Shown in pieces: positions 12,374 through 23,380 of a DNA stretch of 64,000 nt. The DNA is from Chiridota heheva (Eukaryota; Echinodermata; Holothuroidea; Apodida; Chiridotidae). Within the stretch, counting starts at the first letter, position 1. Each line of letters begins with the position of its first letter. The notes beneath the pieces are model-generated. The model ran no database searches and was not told the DNA's origin. It saw nothing but the letters and a program-made list of their open reading frames with translations. A program made the position numbers and the translations under genes. The stretch lies in contig JAIGNY010000732.1 in NCBI GenBank assembly GCA_020152595.1, positions 321,001 through 385,000 of the forward strand. The letters run 5' to 3'.

Positions 12374-15300
12374 TTAACCCTTACTCTACCACGCAGCTAT
12401 AATATCACCATTTTCAAACCCTTTTTCTCAAAATAAAATGGGACTTTACCAAAGTCATATAGGAGTAATCTTGGTATTATTTTAAAGTACTGGAATATTT
12501 CCTTCACAAAATGTAACAATTTTATAATATTACAGATTTTTGAGAAAAAGTAGCTTGAAAAATGGATCAAATTCAAAATTTTTTTTCTTTCTTCTTTTAA
12601 ATCTAATTTTTTTTTATCAAAATGATTTCTGGTCTAATTTTTGGTCTTTTTATAATCTCTACCTGCAATTTTTGTTCTAGAGAAATTTCTTTAAAATTTC
12701 ATGAATTTTTGCCATTTTTGACCCTATTTTTTCAAACATTCCTGTACCAAAACCGTACATGCAACGTAAAACCGCCGTTAAAAACTGCTTGCAATTTTCT
12801 TGCATTTGATATATAAATAAAGACATACCCCCTCAATTTAGATCCATTGCTATAATAATCAAATTTCACCACATCATATTCCCTGATTACATAGTCTAGT
12901 CTAGTGGGTGTGAACGTGACTAGCAGGCGAGTGCACCAGGTTCGAGTGCTGCACTGTAATTTCTTACTAAAGTCATTTGTAGTATTTTTTCATCTTTCCT
13001 TTCTTGCTAAAAATTGTAGATGAGCATCACTGGAAAGGAAATTTGATAAAGAATCTAAATATGTGACACAAATCTCTGTATGTGACACAAATCTCTGTAT
13101 GTGACACAAATTTCTGTATGTAACACAAATTTCTTTATGTAACACAAATTCTGTATGTAACACAAATCTCTGTATGTGACACAAATCTCTGTATGTGACA
13201 CAAATCGCTGTATGTGACACAAATCTCTGTATGTGACACAAATCTCTGTATGTGACACAAATCTCTGTATGTGACACAAATCTCTGTATGTGACACAAAT
13301 CTCTGTATGTGACACAAATCTCTGTATGTGACACAAATCTCTGTATGTGACACAAATCTCTGTATGTGACACAAATCTCTGTATGTGACACAAATCTCTG
13401 TATGTGACACAAATCTCTGTATGTGACACAAATCTCTGTATGTGACACAAATCTCTGTATGTGACACAAATCTCTGTATGTGACACAAATCTCTGTATGT
13501 GACACAAATCTCTGTATGTGACACAAATCTCTGTATGTGACACAAATCTCTGTATGTGACACAAATCTCTGTATGTGACACAAATCTCTGTATGTGACAC
13601 AAATCTCTGTATGTGACACAAATCTCTGTATGTGACACAAATCTCTGTATGTGACACAAATCTCTGTATGTGACACAAATCTCTGTATGTGACACAAATC
13701 TCTGTATGTGACACAAATCTCTGTATGTGACACAAATCTCTGTATGTGACACAAATCTCTGTATGTGACACAAATCTCTGTATGTGACACAAATCTCTGT
13801 ATGTGACACAAATCTCTGTATGTGACACAAATCTCTGTATGTGACACAAATCTCTGTATGTGACACAAATCTCTGTATGTGACACAAATCTCTGTATGTG
13901 ACACAAATCTCTGTATGTGACACAAATCTCTGTATGTGACACGTGACACAAATCTCTGTATGTGACACGTGACACAAATCTCTGTATGTGACACGTGACA
14001 CAAATCTCTGTATGTGACACGTGACACAAATCTCTGTATGTGACACGTGACACAAATCTCTGTATGTGACACGTGACACAAATCTCTGTATGTGACACGT
14101 GACACAAATCTCTGTGACACGTGACACAAATCTCTGTGACACGTGACACAAATCTCTGTGACACGTGACACAAATCTCTGTATGTGACACAAATCTCTGT
14201 ATGTGACACAAATCTCTGTATGTGACACAAATCTCTGTATGTGACACAAATCTCTGTATGTGACACAAATCTCTGCATGTGACACAAATCTCTGCATGTG
14301 ACACAAATCTCTGCATGTGACACAAATCTCTGCATGTGACACAAATCTCTGCATGTGACACAAATCTCTGCATGTGACACAAATCTCTGCATGTGACACA
14401 AATCTCTGCATGTGACACAAATCTCTGCATGTGACACAAATCTCTGCATGTGACACAAATCTCTGCATGTGACACAAATCTCTGCATGTGACACAAATCT
14501 CTGCATGTGACACAAATCTCTGCATGTGACACAAATCTCTGTATGTGACACAAATCTCTGTATGTGACACAAATCTCTGTATGTGACACAAATCTCTGTA
14601 TGTGACACAAATCTCTGTATGTGACACAAATCTCTGTATGTGACACAAATCTCTGTATGTGACACAAATCTCTGTATGTGACACAAATCTCTGTATGTGA
14701 CACAAATCTCTGTATGTGGCACAAATCTCTGTATGTGGCACAAATCTCTGTATGTGGCACAAATCTCTGTATGTAGCACAAATCTCTGTATGTAGCACAA
14801 ATCTCTGTATGTAGCACAAATCTCTGTATGTAGCACAAACCTCTGTATGTAGCACAAACCTCTGTATGTAGCACAAACCTCTGTATGTAACACAAACCTC
14901 TGTATGTAACACAAATCTCTGTATGTAACACAAATCTCTGTATGTAACACAAATCTCTGTATGTAGCACAAACCTCTGTATGTAGCACAAACCTCTGTAT
15001 GTAACACAAACCTCTGTATGTAACACAAATCTCTGTATGTAACACAAATCTCTGTATGTAACACAAATCTCTGTATGTAGCACAAACCTCTGTATGTAGC
15101 ACAAACCTCTGTATGTAGCACAAATCTCTGTATGTAGCACAAATCTCTGTATGTAACACAAATCTCTGTATGTAGCACAAACCTCTGTATGTAGCACAAA
15201 CCTCTGTATGTAGCACAAACCTCTGTATGTAACACAAACCTCTGTATGTAACACAAATCTCTGTACGTAACACAAATCTCTGTACGTAACACAAATCTCT

Positions 15301-15905
15301 GTACGTAACACAAATCTCTGTACGTAACACAAATCTCTGTCGTAACACAAATCTCTGCACGTAACACAAATCTCTGTACGTAACACAAATCTCTGTACGT
15401 AACACAAATCTCTGTCACGTAACACAAATCTCTATGTAACACAAATCTCTGTATGTAACACAAATCTCTGTACGTAACACAAATCTCTGTACGTAACACA
15501 AATCTCTGTACGTAACACAAATCTCTGTACGTAACACAAATCTCTGTACGTAACACAAATCTCTGTACGTAACACAAATCTCTGTACGTAACACAAATCT
15601 CTGTATGTAACACAAATCTCTCTTTGTAACACAAATCTCTCTTTTCAATATTCACAAGAAATTATACTCATGCAAAGATTAACCCATTTGTTGATCAAAT
15701 TTAGCCAAAAATTGCTTTATTTGCATATTTTTGTCCAATTTTTCCTAAATTGACTTTCATTACTCAAAAGATCAATCTCTTAGCTTCCATTCAAATCAAA
15801 TTTGTAATGAAAGAAAATGAAAGGAAAGTTGTCAAAACTGCATATGAAAAAAAGTTACAAAAATTGGGATTGCATTTTTCAAACCTCTGGTAGAGTAAGG
15901 GTTAA
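12374..15905. mobile_element. piggyBac-type element carrying the 19-bp satellite
   Basis: The left end is TTAACCCTTACTCTACCA at 12374 and the right end is TGGTAGAGTAAGGGTTAA at 15888-15905. They are perfect 18-bp inverted copies and identical to the ends of the small element at 11790-11895. The first 45 bp or so after the left end also resemble that element. Between them lie AT-rich flanks and the 19-bp satellite. I infer a non-autonomous piggyBac-like element in which an internal motif was expanded. No transposase frame is visible. Confidence 0.7.
13057..15648. repeat. 19-bp satellite array, about 136 copies
   Basis: Unit CTGTATGTGACACAAATCT on the plus strand. Copies are nearly identical, and variants are grouped in blocks: TATGTGACAC (13060-13930), units with a duplicated GTGACAC giving GTGACACGTGACAC (13934-14172), TATGTGACAC again, CATGTGACAC (14273-14530), TATGTGGCAC, TATGTAGCAC/TATGTAACAC mixtures (14760-15260), and TACGTAACAC (15265-15600). 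Because 19 is 1 mod 3 and the minus strand has no stop, all three minus frames stay open and encode the same peptide. These are not genes. It lies within ULK4 intron 13-14. Confidence 0.98.
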
Positions 15906-15974
15906 AGTGCATTAAAAGCACCTACAACATCTGAGCTATAGCTAATCAAAGTTTGAAGAATTTTTAAAGTGGTC

Positions 15975-16160
15975 AAAGACCTCCGTGGTGTAGTGGTTAG
16001 TACTTTGTCCTCTCACCCTCACAACCCGGGTTCAAATCCCGTTGGGTCTGCAACCAGTGAGTTCACAAGTAGTTATCAAAGGCCGTGGCCTTCTTGATAT
16101 AATGTCCAGCACTGGATGCTTTCAGGACGTTAAACCTTGCTATGCTATGCTATGTATGCA
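15975..16160 (+). mobile_element. tRNA-derived SINE
   Basis: The head CCGTGGTGTAGTGGTTAG fits a Pol III A box and GGTTCAAATCC a B box, with a tRNA-like acceptor pairing (AGACC...GGGTCT). The anticodon stem does not pair, so it is not a working tRNA. A non-tRNA body follows, ending in a TATGC-repeat tail (tatgctatgctatg). Located in ULK4 intron 13-14, outside the piggyBac-type element. Confidence 0.75.
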
Positions 16161-16174
16161 ACAGTTTTTCAGAG

Positions 16175-16390
16175 AAGAAAGCTCAAAATCTTAATGTAAT
16201 TCTTTAGATTCTCTTCCAAATTTCAGTCACTTAAAATCAACAGACATTACTTCTGCTAAATTTTGATAGAGAGTATGATGGAGATTAAAAATGTTTTGGT
16301 TATATTCAACTGCTCCCATTCAAACAACATTGGTGAAGGATTCAAAAACAATTAACTTCAGAAAATTCAGCCATTTTCATTACACCCTGC
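16175..16390. repeat. MITE family B fragment next to exon 13
   Basis: Shares the 'aatgtaattctttagattctc...caactgctcccatt...aacattggtgaagga' order with 3840-4010 and, more distantly, 43870-44030. It directly precedes exon 13 on the map and lies in the intron. Confidence 0.5.
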
Positions 16391-16428
16391 TTGTTCTGCA
16401 TGGTACCACTATTGATGAAAATACTGAC

Positions 16429-16619
16429 CCCATCCCTGATGCACCTAGTCAACATGGTATATGACACTGCTGGTACCATCCATGCATCCACTGCCCTGCC
16501 TCGCTGCTCCTCCTGCGTAGCCACCAGGAACATAAGTTCCCCCAGAGCAGGGACAACCCCTGCTTCAGCTTGGCATTCTTGGTATTGTCCCTGATGACCT
16601 CCGTAAGGGTCAGTATGAC
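16429..16619 (-). CDS. ULK4: ULK4 coding exon 13 (residues 569-632) with apparent 1-base deletion
   Basis: Bounded by TTTTTTCAG|GTCATAC and GATGGG|GTCAGT. The first part reads VILTLTEVIRDNTKNAKLKQ then GLS (vertebrate IVLLTELIRENFRNSKLKQCL). The rest continues one frame over as PALGELMFLVATQEEQRGRA then VDAWMVPAVSYTMLTRCIRD (vertebrate TLGELIYLVATQEE). The switch falls at the CCC run on the minus strand (16550-16552): one extra C would make the exon continuous at 64 codons. Both halves are plainly conserved, so this is a recent lesion or, more likely, a consensus error. Confidence 0.9.
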
Positions 16620-17034
16620 CTGAAAAAATTACCAGATACATTAATTCTCGATGTACAGAACAATAACTTCAGTGGTCAATATCAATCAATCAGTATCGAT
16701 TATACAATCAGTGTCACAGGTTTGTATAAAAAGGTACTGATCTTGAGAGATTGGCGAGAGAGATTGGATTGAGTGAATGCAAAGAAAAAGAATGAAGCAC
16801 ATGGATACACACTCGCACATAGATTTGCATGTTCTCTTAAAACATTCATATATCATGCTCATTTATCAGACACATATAACAGAAATATTAACTTATATAG
16901 ACACTGACCAACGATGACTTCCACAGCTCCATTCTCATATGTACCATCTCATCAAGTTTACTGTTCATGAAAAAACATATTCAGTTCTCAATATAATGTT
17001 CCGAGTGGTTTTTCGTAAAAAAAATCCATACTAG

Positions 17035-17270
17035 AGCCCGAAGGCCCATCAGGCTGGTGCTTATCCCCAGTTCACAGGACTCCCATGGACAGGCAGCCAG
17101 TCCATTGCAGGCCAACTCCCCTACAGTGCTGGTACTCATTTTACAGCTAAGTGGACTGGAACAAGCGAAGTGAAGTGTCTTACTCAAGGCTACAATGCAG
17201 AGCTCATGGTACCTTTCCCAGTACCTTTCCTATACAAGCAAGACTCCTTAACCACTGCACCTCTTAAATA
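17035..17270 (-). mobile_element. tRNA-derived SINE, copy 2
   Basis: Same family and orientation as 5895-6150: shared GCTGGTGCTT, CCAGTCCATTGCAGG, GTGCTGGTACTCATT, TACAGCT(A/G)AGTGGACTG and a (T/C)TACTCAAGG body. The tRNA-like head (17210-17270) is more decayed here, with a short local duplication of 'agtacctttcc'. Confidence 0.7.
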
Positions 17271-17960
17271 TAAAGTTCTCTGTAATTCTTTACATTTTGT
17301 TCCCAATCAACTTCCTTCAGTTCATTATAATAATTTAATGTAATTTCATTTTCTTAATATTCTCGGTTCTTTCGGTTTCTCTTTATCATAATCTAATGTT
17401 CTTCATTTCATTATAATGTTCTAATCTAAAATTCTTCAGTTCTTATTAATTTTCTCATTTTGTCCATCACCTGTTCTCTTAAATCCCATTTTTTTGCCAA
17501 ATAATTTTTTTTCTTTTGACTCATTTTCTTTGATTCATTTTCTTTTACATAGAAAATGTTCTTTCTAGGGCTCTGATTTCTTTTTTGTATGATTCTCTAC
17601 AGTAAATTTTGAGTGGCAGTAAGATGAAATATTCAAATGATGGTAGAACTCCTTTTTTTTTTGTGGAATTTTCTTGAATGATTTTTCTCAAAACAAGGTT
17701 GCTTTGAAATACCCTAGGTCAAATCAATTTCATTTTCACTTTATTGAAAGTTGTTTTGAAGTAGTTTTAAAACTAAATAAAAGTTAACAAATTCAATAAT
17801 AATCCAGACAGAAAGCAGAGATAAAGGTTTGAAATTAAAGCAAATTTGGTAAATTCAATCGACAAACAAAAGCAGAGAAAAAGCTTTTAAATGAATAACA
17901 ATTCCATAATTCTAATCCAAATACATCTCAATATCTTAAAATCAAAATAGAAAACAATAT
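17271..17960. other. ULK4 intron 12-13, AT-rich stretch, nothing recognised
   Basis: T-rich with many TTC and ATTTTCTT runs. No exon or element ends seen. Confidence 0.35.
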
Positions 17961-17964
17961 AATT

Positions 17965-20365
17965 CAACTATCAGAACTCATCAAACAGTACTGTAATTTA
18001 TGGAAGAAGCAATGAATATAAACAACTACAGTATAAGAACTCATCAAACAGCGCTGTATTTTATAGAAGCGATGAATATAAACAACTAGCAGAACTCATC
18101 AAACAGTACTGTAATTTATGGAAGAAGCGATGAATATAAACAACTATCAGAACTCATCAAACAGCGCTGTATTTTACAGAAGCGATGAATATAAACAACT
18201 ATCAGAACTCATCAAACAGTGCTGTAATTTATGGAAGAAGCGATGAATATAAACAACTAGCAGAACTCATCAAACAGTACTGTAATTTATGGAAGAAGCG
18301 ATGAATATAAACAACCATCGGAACTCATCAAACAGTGCTGTAATTTATGGAAGAAGCGATGAATATAAACAACTATCAGAACTCATCAAACAGTGCTGTA
18401 ATTTATGGAAGAAGCGATGAATATAAACAAGTATAAGAACTCATCAAACAGCGCTGTAATTTATGGAAGAAGCGATGAATATAAACAACTAGCAGAACTC
18501 ATCAAACAGCACTGTATTTTATGGAAGAAGTGATGAATATAAACAACTATCAGAACTCATCACACAGCGCTGTAATTTATGGAAGAAGCGATGAATATAA
18601 ACAACTAGCAGAACTCATCAAACAGCGCTGTATTTTATGGAAGAAGTGATGAATATAAACAACTATCAGAACTCATCAAACAGCGCTGTATTTTATGGAA
18701 GAAGCGATGAATATAAACAACTAGCAGAACTCATCAAACAGCGCTGTATTTTACAGAAGCGATGAATATAAACAAGTATAAGAACTCTTTAAACAGTACT
18801 GTATTTTATGGAAGAAGCGATGAATATAAACACCTATCAGAACTCATCAAACAGCGCTGTAATTTACAGAAGCGATGAATATAAACAGCTAGCAGAACTC
18901 ATCAAACAGCGCTGTATTTTATGGAAGAAGCGATGAATATCAACAAGTATAAGAACTCTTCAAACAGCGCTGTATTTTATGGAAGAAGCGATGAATATCA
19001 ACAAGTATAAGAACTCTTCAAACAGCGCTGTATTTTATGGAAGAAGCGATGAATATAAACACCTATCAGAACTCACCAAACAGCGCTGTATTTCACAGAA
19101 GCAATGAATATAAACAACTATCAGAACTCATCAAACAGCGCTGTAATTTATGGAAGAAGCGATGAATATAAACAACTAGCAGAACTCATAAAACAGCGCT
19201 GTATTTTATGGAAGAAGCGATGAATATCAACAAGTATAAGAACTCTTCAAACAGCGCTGTATTTTATGGAAGAAGCGATGAATATAAACAACTATAAGAA
19301 CTTATCAAACAGCGCTGTATTTTACAGAAGCAGCGATGAATATAAACAACTATCAGAACTCATCAAACAGCGCTGTAATTTATGGAAGAAGCGATGAATA
19401 TAAACACCTATCAGAACTCATCAAACAGCGCTGTATTTTATGGAAGAAGCGATGAATATCAACAAGTATCGGAACTCATCAAACAGTGCTGTAATTTATG
19501 GAAGAAGCGATGAATTTAAACAACTAGCAGAACTCATCAAACAGCGCTGTAATTTATGGAAGAAGCGATGAATATAAACAACTATCAGAACTCATCAAAT
19601 AGCGCTGTAATTTATGGAAGAAGCGATGAATATAAACAACTAGCAGAACTCATCAAACAGCGCTGTAATTTATGGAAGAAGCGATGAATATAAACAACTA
19701 GCAGAACTCATCAAACAGTGCTGTATTTTACAGAAGCGATGAATATAAACAACTAGCAGAACTCATCAAACAGTGCTGTAATTTATGGAAGAAGCGATGA
19801 ATATAAACAACTATCGGAACTCATCAAACAGCGCTGTATTTTATGGAAGAAGCGATGAATATAAACAACTAGCAGAACTCATCAAACAGCGCTGTATTTT
19901 ATGGAAGAAGCGATGAATATAAACAACTATCAGAACTCATCAAACAGTGCTGTATTTCACAGAAGCAATGAATATAAACAACTAGCAGAACTCATCAAAC
20001 AGTGCTGTAATTTATGGAAGAAGTGATAAATATAAACAACTAGCAGAACTCATCAAACAGCGCTGTATTTTATGGAAGAAGCGATGAATATAAACAACTA
20101 TCAGAACTCATCAAACAGCGCTGTATTTTACAGAAGCAGCGATGAATATAAACAACTAGCAGAACTCATCAAACAGAGCTGTATTTTATGGAAGAAGCGA
20201 TGAATATAAACAACTAGCAGAACTCATCAAACAGCGCTGTAATTTATGGAAGCGATGAATATAAACAACTATCAGAACTCATCAAACAGTACTGTATTTT
20301 ACAGAAGCGATAAATATAAACAACTATAAGAACTCATCAAACAGTGCTGTATTTTACAGAAGAAG
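17965..20365. repeat. 58-bp minisatellite, about 42 copies
   Basis: Units start AACTCATCAAACAGCGCTGT and run through TTATGGAAGAAGCGATGAAT and ATAAACAACTAGCAG. The main unit is 58 bp. A second type with TTACAGAAGCGATG in place of TTATGGAAGAAGCGATG is 55 bp, and a few carry an extra AGC. Variable sites (GCGCTG/GTGCTG/GTACTG, CTAGCAG/CTATCAG/GTATAAG) are shuffled among copies rather than blocked. The array ends about 15 bp from the exon 12 splice donor. Confidence 0.97.
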
Positions 20366-20380
20366 TGCAAAAGGAAATAC

Positions 20381-20459
20381 CTCAGTGAGAGTCACATCTT
20401 CAGGTAGTTCCTCCAGATTCTGAGCTAGAAGGCCAATGACCCTTCCAGCCCTACAGCGA
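20381..20459 (-). CDS. ULK4: ULK4 coding exon 12 (residues 542-568)
   Basis: The strong acceptor is ATTTTTATTTTTCAG|TCGCTG and the donor is ACTGAG|GTATTT. Encodes IRCRAGRVIGLLAQNLEELP then EDVTLTE, matching vertebrate IGLLASHTTELQENTPVVE. The 58-bp minisatellite begins about 15 bp beyond the donor, inside the intron. Confidence 0.92.
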
Positions 20460-20638
20460 CTGAAAAATAAAAATATTTATTGCATATTCAAGTTTATACA
20501 TAAAAAATAATAAAGGTAAGTTGTACTTTCTTAAAAACTGAAAGTCTTTCCATCACTTGCAAATATTGAAGGACACAGATCTGTTATGAAAGAAGAAAAT
20601 CGTTGGTTAAGAAAGTCTTTAAAATAATACCTTATAGC

Positions 20639-21116
20639 ATTTAAGGAATATTCCCATGGTACAAAAATCAGGTTGATATCATATTTAAAGTTTTTGTACA
20701 GTATGATGAATTCAAATTTGATGATGTCATAGAGACAATTCCATTGCAAATGTTTATGTATTTCTTTGAACTTTAATTGGTTGTTTCTGACAGAAACAAT
20801 TTTCCCAAACTTATTGAAGTAGGGTATATTTGGCAATGTATAAAAATACCTAACTTCAATCAATCTATTTTTCTAGCAGGTTTTTCTAATAAAATGATAG
20901 ATTTTAAGGAAATACATCATTTGTGGGAGAAAGTGTTGCTGTGATGTCATAATGAGTGTTTTCCTATTTGTTTATTGGCATTTTTTTGTGAATCTTAAAA
21001 TTGGAATATTTTCTGGTAAAATAACATATCAACATGATTTTTGTACTAAATTGTTTCTAAATTTTTTCTCTTTTTTGTGGAAGGTTACGAAAAAAACATG
21101 GAAATATTCCTTTAAA
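20639..21116 (+). mobile_element. MITE family A, copy 2
   Basis: Ends TTTAAGGAATATTCCCATGG (20640-20659) and ATGGAAATATTCCTTTAAAG (end about 21115) are inverted repeats. The interior matches 1815-2390 (inverted) and 39221-39973 (direct). It sits between exons 11 and 12 of ULK4. Confidence 0.8.
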
Positions 21117-21340
21117 GATTTTGACATGTATAGAAATGACTGAAATCAGACTAGTTGTGACATCACATTCCTTGAAAGTCTTAATGTATTTTATTGAAAA
21201 GCTTTCTGAGATTTGTGATTTATATCTATTGGACATGTCAGACAATCATTATAGCAAGAGTCTAAAGAGTGACATGTGATCTACAGTAATTCTGAAAGTC
21301 ATAACTTTGCTCTCTTCTTTTTATAGTCATATTTACTTAC

Positions 21341-21387
21341 ATTTCTAATGCCTGAGTAGCTTTCAAGCACATCTGAAGACTTGATAT
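21341..21387 (-). CDS. ULK4: ULK4 coding exon 11 (residues 527-541)
   Basis: A short 47-nt exon bounded by ATTTCAG|ATATCAAG and GAAAT|GTAAGT. Encodes ISSLQMCLKATQALE plus AT. Joined to exon 12 it gives ALEIRCRAGRVIGLLA, the same length as human NWDIRAKVAHVIGLLA. The exon is supported by phase, splice sites and that exact-length join. Confidence 0.85.
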
Positions 21388-22400
21388 CTGAAATGATAAA
21401 AAGATTTTTTCAGCTTATTCAAAATGTGGATACAATACATCCTCACTATTACAATATAACTGGAAACCACATACAGTATTTGATGTAATAAGCGCCCATG
21501 CTCTAATAAGCGCCACCCAAAATTTTCTTTGAATGTTTGACAGAATGAAAATCTGTTGCAAGAGATTTTTAAGCCAAAAATCCTTAAAGCCTACAAGGTT
21601 GGACAAAAACATCACTTAAAATCACTCATCAATAAACAGACAAAACCTTTACTGTTAAATACCATCCTATTTGTAAATTATTACTTCAAGCCAGACACAT
21701 TGACCACAGGGGAATACTTTTGTCCTTGTGTTGAGAGTGAAAATCAGGGCAGCTGCAGTAAAATTTGGTTTATTATCCATGTCAGATTATGACCATGAAA
21801 AGTGAGGTGAAGTGTGTGGAAATCCCTGGTGTAATTGCTTGTGCTGGATTGTTGTTTCTGTTGTGAGCAATAATAGAGGCCCACCCTCCCCCTTCCTGAC
21901 AGATTTGAGGTTTTGTCAGAACTTAAGACCTTTATGTCAGAACTTAAGACCTCTAAAGAATGTATTGCGAGGTTTAAACTTAATGATTGATAACATATAT
22001 CCCAATATCAAAACATAATCAAAGATGTTTACATTGCTTCACTATGCTAATGTCTTTTTGTTACACATCGTGTGTAGTAAGCTGTAAAAAGCCAATAGAA
22101 GTCAGTGAATACCAGGCTGATTCAACCGGCATATAATTCTCAGCAGACCAATAGGGGATTTTAATTAACTTTAGTGGACATATGTAGGCATGAACCTCAA
22201 ACACAACACCCTAGCCTACATTTCAGACACATGTATAGCTATCCAAAGAATGATTCAAGCCATGCTTGATACAGCACAGCAATTATTCTTTGAATGAGGG
22301 AACAAAACAAGTTTCAGCATTGGTGCTTATAAGTAAGAAAATTAAGTGGTAAAAAGTGATTCAATTTTATTTTCATATCAGTACGTCAAAAATGGTATAA
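21388..22400. other. ULK4 intron 10-11, near exon 11, few features
   Basis: Around 21470-21530 there is a short CATAATAAGCGCCCATGC-like segment. It recurs at 30105-30200, 30420-30475 and 34040-34370, near 'ttgaatacagta', and looks like fragments of one dispersed repeat. No gene is seen. Confidence 0.4.
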
Positions 22401-22404
22401 ATAT

Positions 22405-22850
22405 TTCATAGTTGAAGATCTATGGATGTGTAGCAGTTACTACATTGGTTAATAGAATATTAAAATCTGGGAAGATAAGTTTTTGAATTTTGAAAATAGC
22501 ACTTTTAGTTCTTGAGCTATTAATGATCTAACTTTTATCAATTTTCAATTTAAGTGTGATCAAGTGGGCGGACATCTTAAAATCTTAACGTAATTCCTTA
22601 AATTTCTTTCCTAAATCTAAAAATAATTACAGTCTTCTCCTCCTAGAATTAGAATAAAGAGTATTAGAGTATGGTAAAGACCCCAACGCGTTTATCAGAA
22701 TTTGCTGCACCACTTCAAATATTTATGATAGGCAAATGAAAAACAAGCTATTAACCCAAGGAACGAGCAAGGTCACCCTGTAGTACATCCAGCATATTGA
22801 TGCCTGCAATTTCAAAAGGCTGTAAAATGGTCAATTTTTATACAATAATG
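22405..22850. repeat. MITE family B-like remnant
   Basis: Carries the 'ttttgaattttgaaaatagcacttttagttcttgagcta' type order of family B (compare 6600-6700) and the 'aaaatggtcaattttta' block of 44125-44160. Diverged; its right end abuts a non-LTR 3' fragment. Confidence 0.5.
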
Positions 22851-23010
22851 GTTGGTTTGTTGATGTTAAACAGCACCACAGCACCACAACAGTCAAATGT
22901 GCCAAGAGGGTGTTAAAAACTAAGGTGCTTGAGTTAGAACAGAGAGGAAAGAGAGGTGGAATAGAGGGGGAGGGAGAGATGGTGGATAAGGGAAAGAAGT
23001 TAAGGTAATA
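22850..23010 (-). mobile_element. non-LTR element 3' fragment
   Basis: The minus-strand 3' end reads CATCAACAAACCAACC after GGTGCTGTTTAA, as in the copies at 34748, 35300 and 47715. Its other end, GGATAAGGGAAAGAAGTTAA on the plus strand, is the same as the outer end of the copy at 47715-48378. This is therefore a version with an internal deletion. Confidence 0.65.
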
Positions 23011-23380
23011 AAAGGAAGATTACACAATAACATTGTTTTTATAGGGATCATGTACACAGTAAACCATGCACAATTTCAACATGTACAAAGGCAATGAAAT
23101 GAAACGGTTAAAGGATAGGTCAACATTACAGACTAGACATATATGACGGAAAGGTTTGTTTCTTTTGAAGCTCTTGAAATTATATTTAAAGGTCATGATT
23201 TACAGCAACAAGTTTGCTTAAATTAGATGATTGGTACACTGAATGCATGAAGATCTCCCCCTCTCTATCAATTTATTTCAAAAAGGGTGAAATTTGGGAA
23301 AACTGTGTGCTCTGTGCATAAACAGCATTGGCTGTGATTAAATCTGTGATGTTCTGCATTGTAGTGTAGAAGGATAAAAA

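Noticed and set aside
12990-15655. Open frames of 756-866 codons on the minus strand
   Set aside because: They are a consequence of the stop-free 19-bp satellite; three frames give the same peptide and there is no start or splice context of a gene.
15975-16050. tRNA gene
   Set aside because: A and B boxes and part of the acceptor stem are present, but the anticodon stem does not pair and a SINE body with a repeat tail follows.
20850-21240. Short open frames near ULK4 exon 11-12 as separate genes
   Set aside because: They fall in or overlap a MITE family A copy found three times in the window.
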